NCBI GenBank assembly: GCA_963377175.1
Contig: CAUJNA010000491.1
Coordinates: 1,046,572-1,110,571 of the forward strand
Direction: 5' to 3'
From: Effrenium voratum
Taxonomy: Eukaryota; Sar; Dinophyceae; Suessiales; Symbiodiniaceae
DNA: 64,000 nt
This document shows, in pieces, positions 35,096 to 43,300 of this stretch. A model generated the notes under the pieces. That model saw nothing but the letters and a program-made list of their open reading frames with translations. It made no database searches and had not been told where the DNA came from. Both the position numbers and the translations under genes were made by a program. The first letter of the stretch is position 1, and each line of letters starts with the position of its first letter.

Positions 35096-38000
35096 ATGGT
35101 AGATTTCATTGGTTGCATTTTCACCATGTTGGATGAGCTTCGCCGCTGTGGAATCTATGATGATGTTGCACAATGGCAGTCTCTGGGCAACTTTTTACAC
35201 TCGTTGACCATGTTCTCTACGTGCTGGCAATACTGCTTCCCTGGACTACCACCACCGTCGATACCAGCTGATGAGTACGAATCAATCACACAACTACCGT
35301 GGTTGGGCCTCATTCTGGAAGTCTTAGTTGTGGTCCGGATTGCCCTTCAGATTCCGAATCACGCTATGTCACACTCTCAACACACTGTGGCCAACAGGTA
35401 TGAGATTCATAGATGTCGGTGCACTGCCTATTTATTGATCAGTTTCTTACAACGTCTCATTTCCCAAGATCATGGCTACTTTCCGCCGTTCTTTGAAGTC
35501 CTTCACTTCTACAAGGCTTCTCTCTTGTGTGAAATTATGCACTCCACTTTTGCCGACACGCGACATCTTCGCTCATTGCGGGCACGATTTCCGGACCTCT
35601 ATGACTTCATTCACGATCCAGGTCATCATCAACAACCGTGCGTCTACATCCGACTTTCCCCATGGCACACACCTTACTACGTTGGTGCGACTGATCAGGA
35701 TATTCTACGACGTGAACACTCACGCAGTCGCAAATTTCTACAACTACTTCGGGGACGTCATGCCTTCTTCGAACCCGCGCTTCACTACTGGAAGCGATCC
35801 AATACTTACTGGCTCTTCTGTGCTGTTCCGGTTGAGATCAAACTTCCCGTTTCCTCGGTTTGGGTCCAGGAAAGCAAATGGCAATACCTGCTACGCCCGC
35901 ATTTGAATGCACCCTGGGTACACAGACTTCTGCGAAAGGTGGGCTTCCGGGAACACCTCGTTGATTTTCGGCGTCACTCGTTGTCGTCTCCCACTTCCCT
36001 CGGCTTGCACAAACGCTTGCGACGACGACTACATCCGGATCTTCAACGGCAACTACGTCCCGACATGCTGGATGACATTCAGGCCCATTACTCTATTCTC
36101 TATCAGCTGGGATCCAATACAGGTGCATCGTTCCAAGCCATGCGTGACCTTCTGTCGGCAGCTTTCCCTCCTACTCAGCTTTACTACCTTCTGCGGCTCT
36201 CCGTCTTTGTCAACGAGCCCTTCCGCTCCAAGGCGCAGAAACTCCTCGCCCAGGTGTTACGCAAACGACAGCTACAATCACCCACCACTTTGACACAACT
36301 ACTCCTACCGCCTCTACATGTCCGGAATTGGAAAGCTCTACTTGGCACATGGTTACAAAGCTGGATTGCTTCTCATCGTGATTTGTTTCCCTCCCTTTTC
36401 CTTCCAAAGATCCGGGTGGTGGAAACTCGCAGTGCCACGTTGGGCGACAAGATCTACAACTACCGCACATGGCAGCGCAGATGGACTCCTGAAACATCTT
36501 TTCCGTGTCGCTGTTTGGACATCGATGATCACCATATACACCGAGCACATGGACATGCTGTAATGGTTGATGAGTTCTCACGCATCAATGCGGACATTGA
36601 CATGGAAATCATGGCCGCGTCAATGAAGGATCAGTATTTCGGTGATGTCGACTTGTTACATCAACGTTTCACTACGCAACTTCGCAAACTTGCTCGTCGC
36701 TGGCATGTGCATGGTTCCAGTCTTCTTGTTGATCTGCAGCCGGTTTTGACTCAGTTGATGGACACTCATCGAGCTAACCTTCAAGATCGTGCTTATTGGT
36801 CATCGACATCGTTGCAGCGCACCGTGGCTTCTCTGTCATCGTGGGTTGTAATCCCCGCGGATCATTTCCCCTCCCGCGCACATGTGATTTGTCCGTCCCT
36901 GTTTGCCATACTGATGCGGAAGACCTTTTGCTCGGGAGATGTCTTTTCGCTATGCCGTGAATCCGCAGCATCTTTTCGCTCTGAAGTGGTGACTACGGTA
37001 CCTTCCCTCCTACGTCAGCGATATGCATGGGGACTTCGACTTCAAGCACCGTTGCCCACAGCTCGCATCCTTCCAAAGCCGACCAAGGACTGGCAGAAAG
37101 CACGACCCATCATTTCATTCTTTCGCACGTGGGCAGCTCCCTTCCTCACGGTCTTCGGCGCCCTCATATTTGAACTTACCAAAGCTACTTTTCCCGACAT
37201 TGCAGGTCAACTTTCAGTACAAGAACTTGTCCAGCAGCTGTGGGAGTCGCTGTCAAAGGCAGATCCCGATGAATACATCCACCTGGTGTCACAAGACCTG
37301 TCAGGCTTCTTCACGTCCATTCCTACGGAACGCTTCCACCAGGCACTACAGGTGCTTCTCCATCGGTACGATCAAGTTGTTGGCCTTCGCAGATCCTCTC
37401 AATGGTCAGTGTTCGAAGTAAAGTCTGATCATCGACGCCGTATGTTCAAAGGAAAATGGCGCCGTCAAACAAAGATCCCTCGAACTTTTCATGAACAAGA
37501 TCTCCGGCACCTTCTGGACTTTGTCATTGACAACAGTCACTTCGAGATCAACGGATACTTGTTCCGCCAAGAACGGGGAGTCGCTATGGGATCACCAGCC
37601 GCGCCACCGCTCTGCAATCTGGTTGCCACGGTTGAGGATTTCTTCTGGCACCAGACAATGTGTTCTCTGCGTTTTCGCATGCCCGATATCGGTGTGATCT
37701 GGCATGAGCGCTACGTCGACAATCGTTTCATTCTGCTTCGTGATTCTGCCCCACACTCGCCCGTGCTCATGAATTTTCTTTCCCTGGAATTTTATCGCCC
37801 ACCAGTGATGCTTGAGGTTCAACATGATGACAAAGTGCTGGGCTATCGATGTGATTCTTCTTCCAGAACTATTACACCACAGCTACCTGATCATCCCTCC
37901 CAAATCAAAGGAATTCGGAGTGCCAATGATCAGATGTTTACTTATTCTTCTTGGTCTTCTCGCTCCTGGCTCATCATACGTGGTGCACAACCTGCGGTTC

Positions 38001-38155
38001 AGCAACAGCAAGGACTTAACGCTCTCAAGCGCCTCTATGAGGCCAAAGGTTTCGACCCCCACCTTCTCCGTGACGTTCGGCGTCGACTCGGGACAAAATC
38101 TGCATGTGAGCTTGTCATGTTGTCTCTTCTTGCGCACGCTTGTGATTGTTGTTGA
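35096..38155 (+). CDS. GIY-YIG endonuclease / Penelope-type reverse transcriptase
   Basis: 1019 codons from the first in-frame ATG after the acceptor-like AG; the frame is open slightly upstream but without ATG. Residues about 181-275 are a GIY-YIG nuclease: CVYI, PYYVGATD, the catalytic Arg in LRREHS, and the Glu in ES-x-WQYLLRPHLNAP. About 471-490 hold CRC and a HIHRAHGH cluster, possibly metal-binding. The RT spans about 655-970: KARPIISF, the catalytic Asp734 in QDLSGFFTSIP, RGVAMGSPAAPP (Met831), and ERYVDNRF (Tyr873-Asn876), where the usual second Asp of YxDD is Asn. SLFTNIP-like motif A and AMGSP motif B are typical of Penelope elements and telomerase relatives. The nuclease is N-terminal, as in the permuted Naiad/Chlamys clades, not C-terminal as in classic Penelope. 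No RNase H or integrase. It would nick DNA and copy element RNA by target-primed reverse transcription. Confidence 0.85.
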   Translation: MVDFIGCIFTMLDELRRCGIYDDVAQWQSLGNFLHSLTMFSTCWQYCFPGLPPPSIPADEYESITQLPWLGLILEVLVVVRIALQIPNHAMSHSQHTVANRYEIHRCRCTAYLLISFLQRLISQDHGYFPPFFEVLHFYKASLLCEIMHSTFADTRHLRSLRARFPDLYDFIHDPGHHQQPCVYIRLSPWHTPYYVGATDQDILRREHSRSRKFLQLLRGRHAFFEPALHYWKRSNTYWLFCAVPVEIKLPVSSVWVQESKWQYLLRPHLNAPWVHRLLRKVGFREHLVDFRRHSLSSPTSLGLHKRLRRRLHPDLQRQLRPDMLDDIQAHYSILYQLGSNTGASFQAMRDLLSAAFPPTQLYYLLRLSVFVNEPFRSKAQKLLAQVLRKRQLQSPTTLTQLLLPPLHVRNWKALLGTWLQSWIASHRDLFPSLFLPKIRVVETRSATLGDKIYNYRTWQRRWTPETSFPCRCLDIDDHHIHRAHGHAVMVDEFSRINADIDMEIMAASMKDQYFGDVDLLHQRFTTQLRKLARRWHVHGSSLLVDLQPVLTQLMDTHRANLQDRAYWSSTSLQRTVASLSSWVVIPADHFPSRAHVICPSLFAILMRKTFCSGDVFSLCRESAASFRSEVVTTVPSLLRQRYAWGLRLQAPLPTARILPKPTKDWQKARPIISFFRTWAAPFLTVFGALIFELTKATFPDIAGQLSVQELVQQLWESLSKADPDEYIHLVSQDLSGFFTSIPTERFHQALQVLLHRYDQVVGLRRSSQWSVFEVKSDHRRRMFKGKWRRQTKIPRTFHEQDLRHLLDFVIDNSHFEINGYLFRQERGVAMGSPAAPPLCNLVATVEDFFWHQTMCSLRFRMPDIGVIWHERYVDNRFILLRDSAPHSPVLMNFLSLEFYRPPVMLEVQHDDKVLGYRCDSSSRTITPQLPDHPSQIKGIRSANDQMFTYSSWSSRSWLIIRGAQPAVQQQQGLNALKRLYEAKGFDPHLLRDVRRRLGTKSACELVMLSLLAHACDCC

Positions 38156-38180
38156 TGTATTGCGTTGTGTCTGCATGCAG
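38134..38180 (+). promoter_or_regulatory. candidate trans-splice acceptor for the 457-aa ORF
   Basis: CACGCTTGTGATTGTTGTTG, overlapping the RT stop codon (38153-38155), then TATTGCGTTGTGTCTGCATGCAG; AG at 38179-38180, 13 nt before ATG. Confidence 0.5.
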
Positions 38181-38193
38181 CTGGCTCAGAACC

Positions 38194-39567
38194 ATGGCGG
38201 AGTACACGGTCACCAGTCTCTTACGTTCAGACGGATCAGTGCAAACTACGAGCCGCGTGACGCTGGAGCACCTTCCCAACTTTATCAACGGCAATGAGAT
38301 GCAAATGTTCATCCGGACACACGGACTAGCACACCAGCAAAGTGTACAATCCCACGGCCCATCCCGTGACGCTCCGGCACTTGGATCCGAGGCCAACATC
38401 CGAGCGGTACGCAATCACACCGGAAGGTCACGTTCGCGCTCACCCAGGTCCCGTCATTCCCGGATCAAGCTCACCCCAGGCCCACAGGGAAAGTCAGATG
38501 AGGAGGAGGACTGGGGTGAATGGAAAAGTGATGGGAGGCGTGCTCATGGTGATCAAAGGAGGCCCCGCTCGCCTCCGTTGCCTCCCGCTCAAGTCAGTCC
38601 ATCCGAGAACCGCATTGTGCTGCTTCCTCTCTCAGTTCGACAGCATGTACCCGATTTTGGCAGTCATCGCTTCAAGCTGCGCACTGGTTGCCGGGTCGAG
38701 GAAATTGCCATCGTAGTGAACGATGTCCTTTACTACACCTTGCCCTCGATTGCCGCCTTAGTATTTCCTGAACCTGAGCAGTGGAAGAAATCGTGGGAGA
38801 CGGTCTACAGGAGCCTCATGCCGCATCGCCGCAGCATCATCGAAGATGAGCAGCGGGTCAAGTCCATTTCGGAGTTTCCGTTTTCTCCGCCACCACATGG
38901 CGTCCCGGGACGTTGGACGGATCAAGTGGTCAGAGACATGTCTGACTACTTCCAGATCTCCCCGAAGTCACTGCCGCAGCAACTCATCGTACAGCTTGGC
39001 ATTTGCGAAGAAAAATGGCCATATATCCGCAGGACTGCACGGACGTATCACCACTTCTCGACGGACAAAAAGAACTCCCAGAAGAACCTCTTCGGGATCA
39101 TCTTCTCGTTTGAGCCGCGCCGATTGCTGCCGGACAAGCATCGCACTCAGTCACAGTCGACGTTTTTCTGGTCCCACAATACCAATATGCAGGCGGCCAT
39201 GAACATCCTGCGTGATGAAGAGCTGATCAGACCCTCAAAATGGCAAGAGCATCCTTCCCCCAACCGCGAGTGCTCAAACTGGAACGAAGTCTGGTTGCCT
39301 CCGATGGGATTTTACTGCAGGGGCAGCCTTCAATCTCAGGAAGCGGCAGTCCAATCAGCAGCGCAGTTCGCGGGAATTCACACGGATCGCCCCGTGTGCA
39401 TTGGTGGAACTGCACGACTCCGGCAACAGCATTGCACCATACCCCGTGGCGGAGTGTACGCTGACATAGCTGCTTCCCATTACTATGACTGCATTCACGC
39501 CAAAGATGGCAAGTGGAAACTCCGATCATCGATTGCGGTGCCCAGCTACATGGGCATGTTCTGGTGA
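38194..39567 (+). CDS. unknown protein with RS segment and conserved C-terminal domain
   Basis: 457 codons from ACC-ATG-G, the best start context in the element. Residues about 76-92 are RS-rich (GRSRSRSPRSRHSR) and about 102-110 acidic (DEEEDWGEW). From about 150 the protein is well ordered: HVPDFGSHRFKLRTGC, VLYYTLPSIAALVFPEPEQW, and a region about 324-350 starting FFWSHNTNMQAAMNILRDEE and ending LIRPS. The last pattern (aromatic-x-H-x-T/N ... A-x-x-I-L-x-x-x-x-I-x-PS) recalls the N-terminal motif of ADP-ribosyltransferase folds. That is a shape resemblance only; the other ART residues were not located. The C-terminus has GG-x-A-x-L and HYYDCIHAKDGKW. I do not recognise the family. Confidence 0.75.
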   Translation: MAEYTVTSLLRSDGSVQTTSRVTLEHLPNFINGNEMQMFIRTHGLAHQQSVQSHGPSRDAPALGSEANIRAVRNHTGRSRSRSPRSRHSRIKLTPGPQGKSDEEEDWGEWKSDGRRAHGDQRRPRSPPLPPAQVSPSENRIVLLPLSVRQHVPDFGSHRFKLRTGCRVEEIAIVVNDVLYYTLPSIAALVFPEPEQWKKSWETVYRSLMPHRRSIIEDEQRVKSISEFPFSPPPHGVPGRWTDQVVRDMSDYFQISPKSLPQQLIVQLGICEEKWPYIRRTARTYHHFSTDKKNSQKNLFGIIFSFEPRRLLPDKHRTQSQSTFFWSHNTNMQAAMNILRDEELIRPSKWQEHPSPNRECSNWNEVWLPPMGFYCRGSLQSQEAAVQSAAQFAGIHTDRPVCIGGTARLRQQHCTIPRGGVYADIAASHYYDCIHAKDGKWKLRSSIAVPSYMGMFW

Positions 39568-39778
39568 ACGACTATGGCAATGCAGTCTGACAACCCTTTT
39601 GCACAGGCCCACGGTGTACATCATGACGCTCCTCTTCCGGAAAAAGCGTATGGGGTTGCCTGAGGCTCATGTCTTGATGAAGTGTGTTGCATGCTTGTTG
39701 TGTTGCTTGCCGTCGCCGCATTTTGAGTAGATTACTGATTGACTTGGCCCTCTCTGTCGCATCTTCACCTGCATTGTG
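39568..39778 (+). other. spacer with acceptor-like signal
   Basis: Contains TTGCATGCTTGTTG and TTGCTTGCC (39703-39709), then an AG at 39726-39727 and a T/C-rich stretch before ATG 39779. Confidence 0.4.
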
Positions 39779-40282
39779 ATGGATCATGGGGACCTTTTAC
39801 GTGAATGTCGGCACATGCTGCTTGCCATCTCGTCGCAAATCAGTCTTCTTCTGGCCGGACTGCAACGTCTTGAAGGCCAGCAGCGGCATCCACAGCCGCC
39901 ACCACCGCCACCGGTTCCTGACGGCCAACTACCGCCGCTACCCCCGCCATCTACGACGCCACCGCCCTTGCCGGCAACATCAGTCCGGCCAGATTACATG
40001 ACAGCACCGGTCACTCTTGTGGCCACCTCAGACAACCGTACGGAGCACCCTGCTCACGTCCGCACGGTGAGTGTCAGTACTTCCTGGGAGCACAGACGGA
40101 GGAGAAGGTCCAGACATCGGGAGCCTCATCGGCGTCGATCTCGCAGTCATCACCGGCGGCTTCCTGGCCGACCTGACGACGCGGTTCCCACGTCCCGCCG
40201 CCATGCCTACAATCCGAAGTACCCGCCGGCAGTCAAGGCCATGCCGGCGTGTCGACCATCAGGTCTGTCGTATGACCGTTGA
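39779..40282 (+). CDS. small proline- and RS-rich protein
   Basis: 167 codons from ATG 39779. Residues 1-32 form an amphipathic helix (LLAISSQISLLLAGLQRLE), followed by a PPPPPP-rich stretch (about 38-70) and a very basic RRRRRSRHREPHRRRSRSHH stretch (about 109-128). No enzyme motif. The helix-proline-RS plan is shared with neighbouring ORFs, suggesting a nucleoprotein or splicing-associated role. The stop is TGA followed by C, as in two other genes of the element. Confidence 0.6.
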   Translation: MDHGDLLRECRHMLLAISSQISLLLAGLQRLEGQQRHPQPPPPPPVPDGQLPPLPPPSTTPPPLPATSVRPDYMTAPVTLVATSDNRTEHPAHVRTVSVSTSWEHRRRRRSRHREPHRRRSRSHHRRLPGRPDDAVPTSRRHAYNPKYPPAVKAMPACRPSGLSYDR

Positions 40283-40343
40283 CGGAACACCAGCGGCAAA
40301 AGGACCTCAGTATTTCGGCGCGTGCATGGTTCCGCAGCCTTAC

Positions 40344-40383
40344 TTGCTTGATTTGCCCTTGCTGTGTGTTCATTTGCCATGCA
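40344..40383 (+). promoter_or_regulatory. acceptor-like signal upstream of the Myb-like ORF
   Basis: CTTGCTTGATTTGCCCTTGCTGTGTGTTCATTTGCCATGCAG. The AG (40382-40383) falls just after the ATG at 40379, so if used it would remove that start codon. The true acceptor or start may differ. Confidence 0.35.
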
Positions 40384-40582
40384 GTTGTCAGCCGAGTTTG
40401 TGAATAACCTGGTGGCGGTACTCAATGTCCTTGCATCCCAAGTTGCGACAGCTCTGGACACCCTGAACTTTGCCCTGATGACCGAGCGAAGCCATCCGTC
40501 AGACACTAGAGTGTCTCCCAGGGCACCACGGAACTCCAGGCACGGTGCGCCCTCGCATCATCACAGAGCGCATTTCGTCTGA
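40379..40582 (+). CDS. N-terminal part of a Myb/SANT-like protein (frame 1)
   Basis: 67 codons starting MQLSAEFVNNLVAVLNVLAS, a hydrophobic helix like that of the preceding ORF, then a Ser/Arg/His-rich stretch ending at TGA (40580-40582). The +1 frame (40545-41105) continues with an RS-rich segment and an ordered domain, so the two probably form one gene with a frame break, exactly as in ORF1. Confidence 0.5.
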   Translation: MQLSAEFVNNLVAVLNVLASQVATALDTLNFALMTERSHPSDTRVSPRAPRNSRHGAPSHHHRAHFV

Positions 40583-41105
40583 CCGATCCCGCTCTCCCAC
40601 TCGAATTCGAACCCGACCTTTGGACACTTCATCCACCTGGTATATACCGGCCTTATCCCCGCCTCGTGCGGCACATCGGGATGCCGCTGACAACAATTCT
40701 GGTCGTCGGCCTGAATCGATGTTGGATCACCTGCCACCACCACGGCCGCTTGCTCCCTTAGCCCCACACGGCGGACGAGAACCAGGACAGATGACGCCTA
40801 CGACACCTGACTCGGATTCTGATGGTTCAGTGCGTCCACATCCAGGTGCCTCGTCGTTCCGACCGTCTCCTACGGTGGTTCATGGACCTCGGGAACTTCT
40901 ACAAGAATTCACCATTGCACTTCGCAATGCACACCGTGAACCTTTCACGGCATGGACACAGGGTGAGCTGGATGAGATGGTGCGACGGAAGAAAGACAAG
41001 GATTCCAGGCCCACCTACAAAACCATTGCTCGGTTCCTTCAGAAGCCCATTGAGGAAGTCAAGCAGGCATGGAAGGTCTATCAGCAACTTGAGGCTCGCG
41101 GCTAG
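40545..41105 (+). CDS. Myb/SANT-like protein, main part (+1 frame)
   Basis: This frame begins without ATG and overlaps the preceding one by 38 nt. It has an RS-rich head (SSDRSRSPTRIRTRP), a proline/glycine linker with DSDSDGSVRP, and a C-terminal helical domain (last about 70 residues). That domain has WTQGELDEMVRRKKDKDSRP, TYKTIARFLQKPIEEVKQ and AWKVYQQLEARG. W-T-x-x-E-L followed by I-A-x-x-L and V-K-x-x-W-x-x-Y is the layout of Myb/SANT helix-turn-helix domains, which bind DNA or histone tails. An internal ATG at 40719 could start a shorter product of 128 residues. Confidence 0.6.
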   Translation: MRPRIITERISSDRSRSPTRIRTRPLDTSSTWYIPALSPPRAAHRDAADNNSGRRPESMLDHLPPPRPLAPLAPHGGREPGQMTPTTPDSDSDGSVRPHPGASSFRPSPTVVHGPRELLQEFTIALRNAHREPFTAWTQGELDEMVRRKKDKDSRPTYKTIARFLQKPIEEVKQAWKVYQQLEARG

Positions 41106-41334
41106 GAACCCGGTCATCAAATGCAACAGCGACCACAGGAGGACTAAATGGTAGGCCGTGGCGGTGTATTCGGTTAGCGCTGCAGGTTGTTGCGACGGTT
41201 GGGATTGCAGTCATTATTGATCACATGAAATTTGCTTGCTTGCACTTGACTGGCATTTTACCAGGGTAATATTGCTTGCCGTTGTGGGTGTTGCCGCTGA
41301 CGTGAATTGAATGCATGACTGAGTTGCTCAAATC
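41106..41334 (+). other. spacer with acceptor-like signals
   Basis: TTGCTTGCTTGCACTTG at 41232-41248 and TGGCATTTTACCAG (AG 41263-41264), then a second TTGCTTGCC at 41272. An alternative ATG lies at 41315 in another frame. Confidence 0.4.
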
Positions 41335-41904
41335 ATGTCGGAACAAGTCGTACAGACGTACATTACTTGGACCCATGGAGCGCAGCCGACGTGGTTACAG
41401 TTTCACGGACCTGGTGCCCTGCTTGACAGACCCATTCGGCAGACTACGCCACCTCCGCCCCCACCAAGTTTCTCACTGCTTCTTCCACCTCCGCCTCCTC
41501 CACCGCCACCACCACCGGTGATTCTACACCCACAGTTTATGCCCTCAGTACGGAGCCCCTCGATCTCAGCTCCTCGCGGACAATCCTGCCCTGCCACATC
41601 GAAATCGCAGCGCACACGCCGATCGATCTACAGCACTGACAATTCCCGTGATGAAGAGCTACGCAGTCCAGGGCGTTCCTCCAAACGATCTCGGACAGCA
41701 TCCGCTTCTGCACCGCGGAGATCTCGGCGGCCCTTTACCGTGTTCCCCTCCAAACGTGCTGACCGTCCATCGCTGTCCCCATCGGCAAATTGCAAGCATT
41801 ACTGTCATGCCTTCCTGCGCCATGGGCGGAAATGTCTTTCCCCTTGTGCTCGTAGACGACCAGGACATTATCATTGCAGGTGTGCGCGGCATCAACGGCG
41901 GTGA
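41335..41904 (+). CDS. proline-rich protein with RS segment and Cys/His-rich tail
   Basis: 189 codons from ATG 41335. Residues about 39-62 are almost pure proline/serine (PPPPPPPPPPP), and about 80-135 are Ser/Arg-rich with SSKRSRTASASAPRRSRRP. The last 38 residues contain CKHYCHAFLRHGRKCLSPC and GHYHCRCARHQRR. Six cysteines and several histidines in 35 residues suggest a small zinc-binding knuckle, as found in nucleocapsid proteins, but the spacing fits no standard CCHC knuckle. Confidence 0.65.
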   Translation: MSEQVVQTYITWTHGAQPTWLQFHGPGALLDRPIRQTTPPPPPPSFSLLLPPPPPPPPPPPVILHPQFMPSVRSPSISAPRGQSCPATSKSQRTRRSIYSTDNSRDEELRSPGRSSKRSRTASASAPRRSRRPFTVFPSKRADRPSLSPSANCKHYCHAFLRHGRKCLSPCARRRPGHYHCRCARHQRR

Positions 41905-41962
41905 AGCTTAGGCGTCGTATATTACAAACCTCGCTGCTGTGTCTCACCTTGAGTTTGAAAAG

Positions 41963-42032
41963 TTGCCTTGCATTGCCTTGGTTGACACTTCAGCTGTGCG
42001 CGGTTGTCATTGCATGTGTGTCTTCGCCGCAG
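41963..42032 (+). promoter_or_regulatory. candidate trans-splice acceptor for paralog A
   Basis: TTGCCTTGCATTGCCTTG at 41963-41980, then T/G-rich sequence to GTGTGTCTTCGCCGCAG (AG 42031-42032), 46 nt before ATG. Confidence 0.55.
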
Positions 42033-42078
42033 ATTTTCGATTGCTTTTAGCGGCCGCGCGATAGCCTGTCTTGCCGCT

Positions 42079-42501
42079 ATGAACCCTCAATATTTCGAGT
42101 ACCAGATCGAGAGAGGAGTGGAATGGATTCGAATTTACTCACCGGGCACGTGGCGACCCGTTCCCGATGATGCTCCAGTGCTCGCCCCGGTCTACGCTTC
42201 CACGTATCGGGAGTGGCGCAGGTCATATCGCTTCCAAGTGTACTGGTCCGAAGACAGCACCGGAGGAACAACAGCGGCTCCCATTGTCACGCCCAGTTCG
42301 TATGTGTCCTACCACGTGTGGGAGTACCGAGACTGGCAAACACGAGGGTATCAACGACTTGGAGCTCCTTTACCAGCCATTGGACTCGCGATGCTCGTGA
42401 ATGCAGACGCCAATTCCTCGGTGGACTCATCGGTTCCGGATGGGGCGTGGCGAGAGCCGTCACCACCACCATTCTATGATCCTTGGAACGATTCGGAGTG
42501 A
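42079..42501 (+). CDS. REW-domain paralog A
   Basis: 140 codons from GCT-ATG-A. It contains YFEYQI, EWIRIYSPGTWRPVP, YREWRRSYRFQVYWSEDSTGG and WEYRDWQTRGYQRLG, then an acidic/proline tail (PPPFYDPWND). The three Trp-centred blocks occur in the same order in the next three genes, defining a compact domain of about 90 residues. It may be beta-rich (many aromatic and alternating residues). I know no family with this signature. Confidence 0.75.
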   Translation: MNPQYFEYQIERGVEWIRIYSPGTWRPVPDDAPVLAPVYASTYREWRRSYRFQVYWSEDSTGGTTAAPIVTPSSYVSYHVWEYRDWQTRGYQRLGAPLPAIGLAMLVNADANSSVDSSVPDGAWREPSPPPFYDPWNDSE

Positions 42502-42572
42502 TACTTGAGCAACATGTCGGATAAAATGACGCGGTTGTGCTTGCTTTGTGTGCGATTCCATGTTGAGTTGTC

Positions 42573-42601
42573 TTGCTTGGTGTTGTGCGTTCCGTCTCCA
42601 G
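42573..42601 (+). promoter_or_regulatory. candidate trans-splice acceptor for paralog B
   Basis: TTGCTTGGTGTTGTGCG, then TTCCGTCTCCAG (AG 42600-42601), 45 nt before ATG; an earlier TTGTGCTTGC occurs at 42535. Confidence 0.5.
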
Positions 42602-42646
42602 TTGTTCGCCGCTTTCATTTGACTCTGAGCGGTTTGCCTGGTTGAT

Positions 42647-43090
42647 ATGTTCAATTGTACAATGTATGGCGCAGCACGATGGGTCCTGCCTCGCTACTTT
42701 GACTACGACATCGTCAATGGCCCCGCGAATACGAGTGTAGAATGGATTCGGATCTATGTACCGGGTCCGTGGCATCCAGTCGCCGAGAACACCTTGGGAC
42801 CAGCCCCGGATGACTCAACCACCTATCGGGAATGGCGCAAGGTTTACCACTTCGAAGTGTATTGGCCGAGGGATAGCACAGGCGGCACCAATACAGGTGC
42901 TGTTTCGCAGCCGGTATCTTATGCATCCTTCTATACTTGGCATTATAGAGACTGGGTCACCAGGGGATACCAACGGCTGGGTCGCCCACACCCTAGCATT
43001 GCGCGGCCAGTTTTCGCTTCGGGCGCACCGGACCTCATGTACGCTGGATTGACCTCTTCATCGGCATCCTCCAACTCGGATGGTGGCTGA
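42647..43090 (+). CDS. REW-domain paralog B
   Basis: 147 codons from ATG 42647 (a second ATG is five codons in). It shares RYFDYDI, EWIRIYVPGPWHPVA, YREWRKVYHFEVYW-PRDSTGG and HYRDWVTRGYQRLG with paralog A, about half identical over the domain by eye. The C-terminus is Ser-rich. It is the closest relative of A, so the A/B duplication is probably the most recent. Confidence 0.75.
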   Translation: MFNCTMYGAARWVLPRYFDYDIVNGPANTSVEWIRIYVPGPWHPVAENTLGPAPDDSTTYREWRKVYHFEVYWPRDSTGGTNTGAVSQPVSYASFYTWHYRDWVTRGYQRLGRPHPSIARPVFASGAPDLMYAGLTSSSASSNSDGG

Positions 43091-43147
43091 TGCTCGTCCT
43101 CGCCTTCCTGGGGAGTCTGATGCTCATCCTCGCCTTCCTGGGGAGTC
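43088..43147. repeat. 30-bp tandem duplication
   Basis: Two copies of TGATGCTCNTCCTCGCCTTC plus CTGGGGAGTC (one G/A difference) directly span the stop codon of paralog B (43088-43090 is its TGA). Confidence 0.85.
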
Positions 43148-43212
43148 TGTTCAGTTCAATTCGATTCGGGAGATTGACTTCGATACCGGAGCCGTGCATT
43201 GCTGCAAAAGTG

Positions 43213-43262
43213 ATTTCTTGCACTGTGGTAGTTGTGTCTCTTTCAGTAATTGTTGTCTGCAG
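43213..43262 (+). promoter_or_regulatory. candidate trans-splice acceptor for paralog C
   Basis: TTTCTTGCACTGTGGTAGTTGTGTCTCTTTCAG (AG 43244-43246 area) and a second TTGTTGTCTGCAG (AG 43261-43262) before ATG 43301. Confidence 0.45.
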
Positions 43263-43300
43263 CCGTACCTATCAATTTGTCTTTCCGGGTTTGCGTTGTC

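Noticed and set aside
36210..37825. Antisense and other-frame ORFs over the RT gene
   Set aside because: Shadows of the 1019-codon frame; no independent motif or acceptor-like leader.
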